64,000 nucleotides of DNA from Aureococcus anophagefferens (Eukaryota > Sar > Pelagophyceae > Pelagomonadales > Pelagomonadaceae), in contig NW_008705565.1 of NCBI RefSeq assembly GCF_000186865.1, positions 1,165,083 to 1,229,082 of the forward strand, written 5' to 3'. Position 1 is the stretch's first letter. Every line of letters starts with the position of its first letter. A program made the translations under genes and the position numbers. This document shows positions 39,922-49,363 of this stretch, one piece after another. The notes beneath the pieces are model-generated. The model was not told the origin of the DNA. It ran no database searches and saw nothing but the letters and a program-made list of their open reading frames with translations.

Positions 39922-42900
39922 ATGGCGTCGGAGACGCTGGACGACGCCTACGAGGAGATCGTGGCCGGGCGCAGCGAGGTCGTCGCCGCCGCCGGCGACT
40001 TCGTGTCGCTGAGCGCTCCCGCCGTCGTCGTCGGCGCCGCCGCGGCCGCCGAGAGCGAGGACGACGAGGACGCGTACCAGGAGGAGCTCGTGCCCATCAC
40101 GGAGGACGGCGACGGCGACGAGGGCGGCGGCGACACGGCGCCGGACGCGCCGCCGTCGCCGGAGCCGCCGCGGCGCCAGTCGACGCGCGGCGGGCCGCTC
40201 TCGCTCTCGAACCGGCGGCGGTCCGCGGCCATGGAGGCGCGGCGGCGGTCGTCGAACCTGCTCCTGCCGTCGCAGCGGCGGAGCAGCCAGGGCGCGGGCG
40301 GGCGGAGCTCGCTCGTGCTCGGCCCCGGCGACGCGCTCCGCCGCGCGTCCGGCGACGGCGCGGGCGGCGGCCGGAGCAGCATCGTCGGCGGCGTCCGCCG
40401 CGCGTCCGGCGACTCCATGCGGCGGTCGTCGGCGGGCGGCGGCCGGAGCAGCCTCGTCGGGAGCCACGGCGGCGGCGGCGGCGGGCTCCTGGGCCGGCGC
40501 ACGTCGAAGCCGCTGCGGCGCGCGGCGGGCTTCTCCCAAATCGACCGCCGCGGGTCCGGCGGGCTCGGCCTCCGCCGCGGCTCGGACGCGGCGGCGCGCG
40601 GCGCCCAGCGCCGCGGCTCCGGCGTCGGCCGCAGCCTCGGCGAGGCCGTGGACGGCATCGAGAGCGTCGCCGCGAAGCCGCTCCGCCGGTCGTTCCACGG
40701 GGGCGCGACCCCTTTGCCCGGCTGGGCGAACCGCCGCATGTCCGTCACCGCGGCGGAGAAGGCCGAGAGCGGCGAGGCCCCCGCGACTCGGGCCGCCCTC
40801 GTCGCCAAGGTCGCCGACGAGCTCAGCAAGCTCGAGGCGCAGGTCGAGAAGAACGCGTTGCGGGGCCGCATGTCGCGCCAGCAGAGCCAGGCCTTCATCT
40901 CGCAGCTCGATTCGGCGAAAAAGGCCATGGAGTCCAAGGTCAAGGCGTCGACGCGGCGGCGGCCCGACGACAGCGAGTCCGACGCCAACGAGAGCGACTC
41001 GGACGACGGCGCCGCCGGCGACGCGGCGCCGACGATCGAGGCCGCGGCGGCCGTCGAGGCGCGCGAGGCCTCGGCGCCGGAGCCCGCGGCCGTCGCCGAG
41101 GAGACCAAGTCCGGCGAGTCGAACGAGCGCAGGGGCCGGGGCTCCTGGCGCGGCTCCGGCCGGGGGCTCCAGTCGTTCGCAGGGCAGGACAAGAGAGCGA
41201 AATTCCCAACTTCAAAGGCTCCTATCTCGGCCGTTTTCCACTCGTTTCGGCTAATTTTTGGACGAGCGATCATCCCTCGGAGCGCTCTCGAAGCGTGAAT
41301 GCTTTTCCCGGAACGCGCGCGCGCGGAACACTCACGTTGAAGCGACGTTGAACCTCTCTTGCCCAGGTCGTTCGTCGCGCTGACCAAGGACAACGTCCGC
41401 GGGTCCCTGAAGGACCTGTCGAAGCTCCTGGGCGGCGCGGGCGAGCGGGACGGCGCCGTGCAGATCCAGACCGCGCTGGTCAAGCTCATGGAGGAGCTCA
41501 AGGTCGGCCTCGGCGACGAGGGCGACCCGACGGGCGCGCTCGAGGAGACGTCGAAGGCGATGAAGGCGCTGCTCCAGTCCGCGGCGACGGAGTCGCTCGA
41601 GGCCATGCCCCCGCGGCGCTGGTGGATCCTGGACGCCGACGGCCTCGTCCGGAAGACGCTCGACGTCGCGGTCTTTGGCGCCGCCGTCGCCGTCGCGATC
41701 TGGGTGCCGTACTCGGCCGCGTTCCTGCGGACGTCCGACGGCGGCGACCGCGCCTTCGACGCGCTCGTCACGGCCCTGTTCCTGGCGGACACGGCGGCGA
41801 ACTGCGCGACGGCGGTCGTCGTCGACGAGTCGGGCGACGCGCGCGAGACGCGGCCGGCCGCGATCGCGCGGCGCTACTTCCTCCGGTCCACGGGCGTCGT
41901 CGACGTGCTGTCGTCCGTGCCCTGGCACTACGTCGCCTGCGGCGCGCAGCGGAGCGGCGACCGGCGCTGGGTGACCTGCGGGCGGCCCCTGCGGCTCCTC
42001 CGGCTCTTCCGCGTGCACCAGATCTCGAAGCTCCGCCACTTCTGCGAGTACCTGGAGATGGTCTTCCAGTGGCACACGGCCTGGACGACGCTCATGTCCT
42101 TCACGCTGCGCATGTGCCTCTTCAGCCACTTCGTGGGCTGCGCCTGGTACGCCATCGGCACGGTCGCGCTCGCGCACCCGGACGCGCGGTGGAACGCGTA
42201 CCGCGACGACGACGGTGCCGGGCCCGGCGACCGCGCGGCCGTCGCGACCTGGGTCGACGTCTACGTCGACCCCCGCGACGACAACACGGGCCGCTACATC
42301 GCCGCCATGTACTGGAGCCTGTCGACGCTGACGACGGTCGGCTACGGCGACGTCAACTCGGGGTCGACGGTCGAGCGGCTCTTCGCGATCCTGATCATGA
42401 TCGTCGGCGTGTCCTACTACACCTACATCATCTCGTCGCTGTCGTCCATCATCTCGACCTTCGACTCCCAGGCCGCGCAGGTCAACGAGAAGCTCGTCGC
42501 GGTCCGGGGCTTCGTGCGCGAGAACAAGCTGCCGGGCCCCCTCGCGGACAAGGTCACGACGTTCTTCCAGGCCTACTACGCGGCGTCGAACTGGCGCATG
42601 AATTTGTACGACGCGTCGGAGCTCCTGGCGAACCTGCCCGTGGCGCTCCGGTGCGAGATCATCATGTACATCGAGCGCGACACGATCTCGCGCATCCGCT
42701 TCCTCGACAACAAGACGACGCCGTTCATCGCGGACATCGTCATGATGCTCCAGCCGGCCTACTACCGGCCGGGCGACTTCGTCGTCAAGGAGCACTCGCC
42801 GGCGAACGAGATGTTCTTCCTGACGCGGGGCAAGGCGACGGTGCTGCAGAAGGGCAAGTCCGTCTTCGTGCTCGAGAGCGGCTCCTATTTCGGGGAGATC

Positions 42901-43485
42901 GGCTGCATCATCGACGCCGTGCGCAACGCGTCGATCCAGGCCATGAACGACTCGGAGGTCCAGGTGCTGCAGAAGGAGAACCTGCTCGAGCTGCTGAGCA
43001 ACTACCCCCAGGTCGCGGACGAGCTCCAGGAGAAGGCCAAGGCGCACCTGACGGTGAAGAAGCGGAAATTCGCGGTGGCGTCGCCGAGCGTGACGGCCAG
43101 GGACCTCCAGGCGCTGGGCCAGAGCCTCGCGACGTCCGACGCGGAGCGGACGACGAACGCGCGCGCGGAGCGCAAGGTCGACGAGGAGATGAAGCGCATC
43201 GAGCGCGGCTTCTCGGCGATCTCGAGCCGCCACGCGGGCGCGGCCGCGCCCGACGCGGGCCGCGCGAGCGTCCAGGAGGGCGAGGCCGCCGTGTCCGCGG
43301 AGCTCCGCAGCTTCAAGGACAGCCTCTCCGAGGTCATCTCCGCGACGGTGCAGCAGGAGCTCCGCCGGGGCTCCGCGCGGCACTCGCTGCGCAACTCCAT
43401 CATGCGCGACGAGCTCGACGACTCCGACTCGGACCTCGACTCGCCCGCGGCCCGCGTCGCCGACGCGCCCGCGGCGCCGTCCTAA
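39922..43485 (+). CDS. Cyclic-nucleotide-gated/KCNH-type potassium channel
   Basis: Two exons, 39922-41171 and 41367-43485, give 1122 residues. The first exon encodes a long disordered N-terminus rich in Ser, Gly and Arg with many RRxS motifs (RRSSAGGGRSS, RRASGDS), good kinase sites. The second encodes six membrane helices: S1 near VAVFGAAVAVAIWVPY, S4 with RPLRLLRLFRVHQISKLR, a pore with STLTTVGYGDVNSGS (K+-selective GYG) and S6 near LFAILIMIVGVSYYTYIIS. A C-linker and cyclic-nucleotide-binding domain follow (YYRPGDFVVKEHSPANEMFF, GSYFGEIGCI). The binding-cassette Arg/Thr of true cAMP binders is not obvious, so ligand gating is unsure. An introner element (intron 41172-41366, phase 2) separates the exons. 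Confidence 0.9.
41180..41366 (+). mobile_element. Introner element, copy C (187 bp)
   Basis: Inserted in the channel gene. It begins CAGGGCAGGACAAGAGAG and ends CCTCTCTTGCCCAG, flanked by the 8-bp duplication GTCGTTCG (41172-41179 and 41367-41374). Splicing from the GT of the left duplication to the AG of the element restores a phase-2 junction (CA|G TCG TTC). The internal sequence is close to copies A and B, including GTTTCCACTCGTTT-like and GGACGAGCGATCAT blocks. Confidence 0.93.
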
Positions 43486-43898
43486 CACTCACATATCCCG
43501 CCGGCGGGGCGGCGACGGCGCGCTGAACGCGGCGTCGGGGCCCCAGGGGGATAAATCTCTCAGAGGGGGGTAAGGGAGCGGCGCGTCTGCGGCTCGCCGC
43601 GGGGCATGGGCCCGCGGCGCCGTCCGACGCGCCCCCTCCGGCCCGCGGGCGCGCGGCGGCGGGCGCCTCCGTCGGCGCGCCGCGGGGCATGGGCCCGCGG
43701 CGGCACCGTGCGGCCGGGCCGCGGATGAAGTCTCCTGAGCCGGGGCCGCGCATCGACGGGGCCGTGCAATGTGACCTCAACCGCAGGCAACGAAGCCGGC
43801 GTTCTCCCTACAACGAGTCGGTTGTGTTTCCCGCATGGGCGGCGGCCGCTAAGCGGGGGCAGCCCCGCGGAGACGGACGTCGACTTTGGCCGCCGGAG
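43486..43898. other. Intergenic region with a two-copy 25-bp repeat
   Basis: About 410 bp between two plus-strand genes. A perfect 25-bp unit (core GCCGCGGGGCATGGGCCCGC) lies at 43595-43619 and 43678-43702. Nothing else was recognised. It holds the 3' end of the channel gene and presumably the promoter of the U-box gene. Confidence 0.6.
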
Positions 43899-45521
43899 AT
43901 GGACCTCGCGGGCATGGACCTGTCGCAGCAGCTCGACCGCATGAAGGAGTCGTTCCTCTGGGCGGCGGCCAAGGGGGGCCGCGAGGAGGAGGTCGAGTCG
44001 CTCCTGTCCATCGGCGCCGACGTGAACTGGGTGAGCAACGAGGGCGACACGCCGCTCATCGCCGCCTGCCGCCACGGCCACCGGGGCGTCGCCGCGCTGC
44101 TCCTCGCGCACGGCGGCGACGCGTCCGCGACGACGTCCGGCGGCGGCGAGGGCGCGCTCCACCTCTGCTGCCGCCGCGGCGACGAGGACCTGAGCGCGCT
44201 CCTCGTGGACGCGGGCGCCGACGGCGACCGGGGCCCCGCGGGGGCCACGGCCTTCGACGCGGGCGTCGAGTCCGGCCACGAGCAGATGGTCGCGCGGCTG
44301 CGAAACCTCCAGCTCCGCCACGGCGCGGCCGCGCGCGTCCACGGCGCGGCGCAGGCGCGGACGCCCCCGCGGCGCGCGAGCCCGCGGGCCCACGCGCCGC
44401 CGAGCGCCGCGCGGACGCCGCCGGCGGCGCGGTCCGCGTCCGCGCGGTCCGCGGCGAGCCCCGCGGGCCCCCCCGTGAGCCGCGCGCTGAGCCTGCCCGC
44501 GCTGCCGCGGCACGACGACGACTACGAGTCGTCGGCGGAGTCGCTGAGCCCGGACCCCGTCTCCGCGCGGCGCCTCCCCGGCGACGCGGAGCCCGCGCGG
44601 CGCGCGCGCGGCGACGCGGCGCCCCGGCGGAGCCCGCGCGCGGCCGACGAGCCCCGGCGCCGGGCGGAGGAGAAGCCCGCGGCGCCCTCCGAGGCCTTCT
44701 CCATGAGCAAGCTCTACGAGGGCGAGGGCGAGTCCAAGGCCGAGCGCGCGGCGCGCGCCGCGGAGCGGCGCATCGAGGCGGCCATGGTCGAGGCGGAGCG
44801 GCGCGGCGCGGCGGCCGCGGAGCAGGAGGCGGAGGACCGCGCGGCGCAGCGGAGCCGCCGCGAGGCCTTGCCCCTCCCCGGCGACGACATCTTGATCGCG
44901 CCGCCGGACCGGCCGCGGACCGTCGACGCGGAGCACCGGGGCTTCTTCGCGCGGCAGCTCGAGGAGGCGGAGCGCGCGCTCGCGGCGGAGCGGTCGGGCC
45001 GCGAGGCGGACAAGCGCAAGGCCGACGCCATCAAGGCCCAGAGCCACCAGCTCCTCTCGGACCTCATGCACTCGCAGTCCGCGGCCGCGCGGCTCCGGGA
45101 CGAGCGCGCGCGGCTCCAGCGCGAGCTCCGGACGCTCCGGGGCCACGAGCTCGCGGGGCTATCCGCCGAGGAGCTGTCCAAGCTCGAGGCCGACGTGACG
45201 GCCGCCGCGCGGCGCATCGCGCGCTACAAGGAGAAGCGGCTCCGCGCCGCGCTCCGCGTGCCGGACGCGTACGTGTGCCCGATCACGCGCGAGCTCATGC
45301 ACGACCCGGTCTTCGCATCCGACGGCCACACCTACGAGCGCGACGCCATCCAGCAGTGGCTCATCAGCCACGACACGTCGCCGAAGACGGGCCTCATCCT
45401 CGACTCGAAGCACCTCGTGCCCAACTTCGCCATCCGCTCCGCCATCGACGAGCTCAAGGCCCGCAACGACAACGCGCCCGACGAGTCGCCCGCCGCGCAG
45501 AAGCAGGGCGAGCGGGCGTAA
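43899..45521 (+). CDS. Ankyrin repeat - coiled coil - U-box protein (E3 ubiquitin ligase)
   Basis: 540 residues from the ATG at 43899. Ankyrin repeats at about 15-135 (FLWAAAKGGREEEVESLLSI, TPLIAACRHGHRGVAALLLA, ALHLCCRRGDEDLSALLVDA). Then an Ala/Pro/Arg-rich linker, a coiled coil from about 275 to 440 (AERRIEAAMVEAERRGAAA, LEEAERALAAERSGREADKR) and a U-box at about 462-525: YVCPITRELMHDPVFASDGH, TYERDAIQQWL, SPKTGLILDSKHLVPNFAIR. The U-box is complete, with the CPITxExMxDPV start and the PNxxxR helix that contact the E2 enzyme. It should attach ubiquitin to substrates held by the ankyrin region. Confidence 0.92.
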   Translation: MDLAGMDLSQQLDRMKESFLWAAAKGGREEEVESLLSIGADVNWVSNEGDTPLIAACRHGHRGVAALLLAHGGDASATTSGGGEGALHLCCRRGDEDLSALLVDAGADGDRGPAGATAFDAGVESGHEQMVARLRNLQLRHGAAARVHGAAQARTPPRRASPRAHAPPSAARTPPAARSASARSAASPAGPPVSRALSLPALPRHDDDYESSAESLSPDPVSARRLPGDAEPARRARGDAAPRRSPRAADEPRRRAEEKPAAPSEAFSMSKLYEGEGESKAERAARAAERRIEAAMVEAERRGAAAAEQEAEDRAAQRSRREALPLPGDDILIAPPDRPRTVDAEHRGFFARQLEEAERALAAERSGREADKRKADAIKAQSHQLLSDLMHSQSAAARLRDERARLQRELRTLRGHELAGLSAEELSKLEADVTAAARRIARYKEKRLRAALRVPDAYVCPITRELMHDPVFASDGHTYERDAIQQWLISHDTSPKTGLILDSKHLVPNFAIRSAIDELKARNDNAPDESPAAQKQGERA

Positions 45522-45654
45522 GGGGGGATCTTGAGGTGAATTGGTTTCGACGTTGAGGTCAGTGTTTGAGAGCGATTCAGTGGCAAAAGCGGAGCCATCC
45601 GAGATCGTCACACGCGAGCTTGCCAATACCAGGACTGCGGCCCAGCGCAACGAG

Positions 45655-46692
45655 ATGGCATCCGCGCGCTACGCACCGCTCGACATCAGCGGCTGGACCG
45701 TCATGGTGACGGGCGCGAGCTCCGGCTTCGGCCTCGCGACGGCCTGGCGCTTCGCGGAGCTCGGGCGCGGCGCGGCGCCCGGTTCTCGACTCCCGCGCGG
45801 TGCGCGCCGACGGCGCGTCGTCCCGCAGGTGCAAGCTCGTGCTCGTCGCGCGGCGCGAGGAGCGGCTCAAGGCCCTCGCCGCGGAGATCGTCGCCAAGTA
45901 CCCCGGCGCGGCGCCGGCGCGGCGAGCCCGCGGCCGCGCCGCCGCGCGCGCACGCGCCTCCGCCGCAGGCGTCAAGTGCCACTGCTTCCCCCTGGACATG
46001 ATGGACATCCCCAAGGTCGAGGCCGCGGCGACGCTCCTGCCCGCGGACTTCGCCGAGGTCGACATCCTCGTCAACAACGCGGGCCTGGCGCTCGGCAAGG
46101 CCACGGCGGACGAGAACGCGACGGAGGACGTCGTGCGCATGATGACGACGAACGTGAGCGCCCTCATCGTCTGCACGGCGACCTTCGCCAAGGGCATGAA
46201 GAAGCGCGGCCGCGGCCGGACGGCTGGGAACTCCGTCTCCGCGAAGCCCGGCGAGAGGCACGTCGTCGCTTGTTGGGGGGGGGCGCGTCGCGCGGCGACG
46301 CGCCCCGGCGCAGGCACGCGGTGACCGCGTTCACGTCCGCGGCGCGCCACGACTTGGTCGGCACGCCGATCCGCGTCACGTGCATCTCGCCGGGCTTCGC
46401 GGAGACGGAGTTCTCCCTCGTCCGCTTCAAGCGCGTTCCCGCGGCGTCTCGCGGGTGGCGGCCGCCGCCCCCCCGAAAAACTCCTTTCTTTAGGGCCGAC
46501 GAGAAGAAGGCCGCGAGCGTCTACACGGACCTCGTGCCGCTCTACGCGGACGACATCGCGGACCAGATCGTCTACGCGGCGACGCGCCCGGCCCACGTCC
46601 AGATCGCCGACATCATCTGCTGGCCCACGAACCAGGCCGGCCCGACGAACATCGCCCGCGTCGGCGCGTCGCTCGGCGCGCCCGCCAAGTAG
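45655..46692 (+). pseudogene. Short-chain dehydrogenase/reductase lacking its catalytic exon
   Basis: Exons inferred at 45655-45764, 45829-45905, 45969-about 46215, 46317-46430 and 46494-46692. They give a good NADP-type [110 protein letters not shown] and a C-terminal [16 protein letters not shown], like YdfG-type 3-hydroxy acid dehydrogenases. The segment with the active-site Ser and YxxxK should lie between KGMKKRG and HAVTAF, but 46213-46316 encodes nothing like it in any frame. Instead 46229-46263 is an inverted copy of 46378-46412. Either the locus is broken or the assembly is wrong here. Three introns use GC donors. Confidence 0.7.
46229..46412. repeat. 35-bp inverted duplication inside the dehydrogenase gene
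   Basis: Bases 46229-46263 are the reverse complement of 46378-46412 apart from one mismatch. The right arm codes for the conserved SPGFAETE segment, so the left arm is the displaced copy. The arms are 114 bp apart and flank the place where the catalytic exon should be. Confidence 0.9.
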
Positions 46693-46816
46693 GCGGCCTT
46701 CGAAACGCGCGAGCCCCGCCCAACCCCCCTGCGGGCTCTAACGTTCTCCCGATTTGCAGACATGGTTGGTTTTTACGCTTCTACCGCGTAAAGAGCGGCG
46801 GACGTGCGGAGCTCGC

Positions 46817-47263
46817 TCACGCGTAGGGGTCGGGCGTCGACGACTTCGCGTAGGCCGGCGGCGTGCACGCGTCGATGAGTTCGGCGTCCGAGGCGGCCTT
46901 GATCGCGTTCTTCGGCCAGCGGCCCCGGTGCGCGTCGACGCGAAGGTTCGCCCATTTGTCGAGGCCCGCGTTGACGCCCGCGTCCGACGACGACGGGCAC
47001 GCCATCGCCGAACAGGAGAAGAAGCAGTTCTCCTGAGCGTCCAGGGAGCCGCCCGACGCGACGCGCTTCATGTCCTTCGACGTCAGCTCGGGGCTCTTGG
47101 GGATCGAGGCCCAATCGATCTTCTTCTCCTCGAGCACGGCGTTCGGGGAGTCGGACCGCTTCTTCGACGATCGCCGGGGCGACTCCGGCGCGGCCCGCGC
47201 GTCGCGGCGCCGCCCCTTGAGCACGGCGAGCATGCCCGCGGGCGCGGCGTCGAGCACCGACAT
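46817..47263 (-). CDS. Small unknown protein
   Basis: 148 residues from the ATG at 47263. It begins MSVLDAAPAGMLAVLKGRRR, has a basic/Ser-rich middle (PRRSSKKRSDSPN) and a more ordered second half (KKIDWASIPKSPELTSKDMK, DKWANLRVDAHRGRWPKNAI). No family or membrane segment was recognised. Composition suggests a real protein. Confidence 0.6.
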   Translation of the reverse strand: MSVLDAAPAGMLAVLKGRRRDARAAPESPRRSSKKRSDSPNAVLEEKKIDWASIPKSPELTSKDMKRVASGGSLDAQENCFFSCSAMACPSSSDAGVNAGLDKWANLRVDAHRGRWPKNAIKAASDAELIDACTPPAYAKSSTPDPYA

Positions 47264-47435
47264 TCTTGACGAGCTGTTGCAGAAGGCGATTCTCACGACA
47301 GCGGCACCTTTAGAGATGTAGCCGCGCCGCGGAAGTCGTTGAGCCGGCCGAGGCGAGGCAGCCCACGGCCACGAGCACCGGCGCCGCCACCAGCGACGAG
47401 GTCCGCGCGCTCGCGGCGGCCGTCGAGTGCCTGGG

Positions 47436-48275
47436 ATGATCTTCGACGCGGCGGAGGCGCGCGTGGGCGCCGTGGACGCGCTGCAGGCGGAGCACGGCCG
47501 GAGCCGGCGCTGCTTCCAGGACCGCCTCGCGCGCCGCGCCCTGCGCGCGGAGCAAAAGTCGGCGGCGGACGCCTACCGCCTCGCCGACGAGGGCGCCGAG
47601 AAAAAGGCCGCGGCGGCCGAGGAGATGAAGCAGCGGCGCGCGCGCGCGCGGAGCGAGGGCGCGGCCAGGGCGCGGCGGAGGGCCCGCGCGCGCGCGCGGC
47701 GGACCGAGGAGCGGCGGACGAAGAGCCAGGGCGACGGCGGCGGCGTCCGGTGCCGGCCGGCGACGGAGGCGCTGACGAGCGAGGAGAAGGTCGCGCTGGC
47801 GTCCTGGGAGCACCAGGCGGCGCAGATCGCCGCGGAGCAGGAGGCCGTCGCGTCGCGGATGAAGAAGCGGGGCGACGAGCTCGCGGCGCGCGAGGCGCGC
47901 GCGGCCGCCGCGCCGACGCGCGTCGCGCGGCCCGAGCTCTTCCGGCTGGACCTGCCGACGCCCGACGAGAGCGACCTCGTCGAGCCCGGCGAGATGACGA
48001 ACGCGGAGTGGCACAAGGAGACGGCGAAGGAGCGGCTCGAGCTCATGAAGCGGGGGCGGCCGCAGCGCAAGGCCGCGCCCCTCTCGGAGGTCCTCGAGAA
48101 CGAGATCAAGCGCGCGCCCATCCGGGCGGACCTCCTCGGCGACGCGGCCCCGGCGGCCCGGCGGAAGAAGAAGGAGCCGTCGCCGCTGTCCCTGCTCGGC
48201 GACGGCGACCTGAGCCTCAACGTGCCCGTGAAGCCCCAGATCCGGCTCCCGAAAATCAACGGCGCGACCCAGTAG
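47436..48275 (+). CDS. Coiled-coil protein of unknown function
   Basis: About 279 residues from the ATG at 47436; a coding-like stretch upstream (SDEVRALAAAVE) suggests an extra 5' exon may exist. Residues 1-190 are strongly helical and rich in Ala, Arg, Glu and Lys (AEEMKQRRARARSEGAARAR, VASRMKKRGDELAAREARAA). The C-terminus is more varied (FRLDLPTPDESDLVEPGEMT, EWHKETAKERLELMKRGRPQ, PVKPQIRLPKINGATQ). No family was recognised. Its stop is 11 bp from that of the convergent TMEM231 gene. Confidence 0.6.
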   Translation: MIFDAAEARVGAVDALQAEHGRSRRCFQDRLARRALRAEQKSAADAYRLADEGAEKKAAAAEEMKQRRARARSEGAARARRRARARARRTEERRTKSQGDGGGVRCRPATEALTSEEKVALASWEHQAAQIAAEQEAVASRMKKRGDELAAREARAAAAPTRVARPELFRLDLPTPDESDLVEPGEMTNAEWHKETAKERLELMKRGRPQRKAAPLSEVLENEIKRAPIRADLLGDAAPAARRKKKEPSPLSLLGDGDLSLNVPVKPQIRLPKINGATQ

Positions 48276-48286
48276 TAGGCGCATCC

Positions 48287-49279
48287 TTAGAGGCTCGTGG
48301 CCTTGACGCCGGACCGGTGCTGGGCCGTCTCGACGCGCATCGTCGTGTCGACGAGCTGGTTGTAGAAGACGAAGGCGCAGAGCTTTTCGAGGAGGTACTT
48401 GACAACCACAAAGAGGGCGAGGTACTTGATCCACGCGTCCTTGAGCACCTCGCTCGCCGTCGGCGTGTACAGGATCTCCATCTCCGGGATGCGCATGACC
48501 ATCGTGAAGTTGAACTCCTCGCGGACGCCGAAGGGCCCGTCGATGGGCGGCGGCGCCGGCGACCAGACCTTGTAGAGCTCGTGGTAGTCCATGGTGTTGT
48601 TCCGGTTGCGGTAGCCGTAGAAGATGTTCGGCATGAGCGTCTCCTCGAGCGTGAGCTCGTGGTCCGTGGGGTCGAGGAGCGGGTACTTCGTGTAGGGCAG
48701 GTAGTAGCCGCCCTTGGCGCGGAAGGGCCAGCGCTGGCGCAGGCCCACGTCGCCGTCGACGTAGAGCGCCTTGCCCGCCATGCCGCCGCCGCCGCCGGAC
48801 GAGTACGCGAGCGCGTCCATGTGGACGCGCGCGCGGCGCCGGAGCTTGACGTCGTAGAAGGTGACGAGGTCCGCGTGGAGGACGCGCTCGCCCTTCCGCA
48901 GCGGGATCAGCGCCGTGAGGTGGAACTGGTCCGCCATGCCGTCGCGGTTGAGGTCGAGCTCGATGGACCGCAGCGTCGGCACGCGGAGCTCGCCGCTGTA
49001 GAGGTTCTCGACGTCGGCCATGGACGAGAAGACGATCTGGAAATTCCGGCCGTCGGCGTCGACGCCCTGGAGGTTCCCCAGCACCTTGTACTGGAAGGCG
49101 ACCTTGGGCTGCTCGCGGTACGTGTTCGTCTTCAGCCAGAACGAGGGCACGTTCGTGTAGGCGAGGAAGAAGGGCACGACGATGGCCACGAGCCCGACGA
49201 GGAGGAAGAAGAAGTAGGCGCAGGAGAAGCGCGACGCGTAGTAGCGCCGCGCCAGCGGCTCGTGATAGACCTCGACCAT
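48287..49279 (-). CDS. TMEM231: Transmembrane protein 231 (ciliary transition zone)
   Basis: 330 residues from the ATG at 49279, near the length of animal TMEM231. Layout: MVEVYHEPLARRYYASRFSC, one membrane helix (YFFFLLVGLVAIVVPFFLAY), SFWLKTNTYREQPKVAFQYK (a family hallmark), a luminal domain with LRSIELDLNRDGMADQFHL and GKALYVDGDVGLRQRWPF, then EVLKDAWIKYLALFVVVKYL as a second helix and CAFVFYNQLVDTTM at the end. TMEM231 is part of the MKS/B9 complex that gates proteins at the base of cilia. Its presence implies that the lineage keeps, or recently kept, a flagellum. It is divergent to the GH18 gene, 84 bp away. Confidence 0.9.
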   Translation of the reverse strand: MVEVYHEPLARRYYASRFSCAYFFFLLVGLVAIVVPFFLAYTNVPSFWLKTNTYREQPKVAFQYKVLGNLQGVDADGRNFQIVFSSMADVENLYSGELRVPTLRSIELDLNRDGMADQFHLTALIPLRKGERVLHADLVTFYDVKLRRRARVHMDALAYSSGGGGGMAGKALYVDGDVGLRQRWPFRAKGGYYLPYTKYPLLDPTDHELTLEETLMPNIFYGYRNRNNTMDYHELYKVWSPAPPPIDGPFGVREEFNFTMVMRIPEMEILYTPTASEVLKDAWIKYLALFVVVKYLLEKLCAFVFYNQLVDTTMRVETAQHRSGVKATSL

Positions 49280-49363
49280 GGTGTTTTGCGGCTGCCCCGG
49301 ACGAAGGTGCCGTGCATGCACATCAAGAAGCTCCTTGAGGTGTCGATTGATTGGCTCCTCACG
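49280..49363. promoter_or_regulatory. 84-bp divergent promoter interval (TMEM231 / GH18)
   Basis: Only 84 bp lie between the two start codons, so the promoters must share this interval. No recognised core element was seen. Confidence 0.35.

Noticed and set aside
39948..41792. 614-codon minus-strand open frame opposite the channel gene
   Set aside because: It is antisense to a well-supported channel with S4, pore and nucleotide-binding motifs, and runs through an introner element. Composition is Ser/Arg/Pro shadow.
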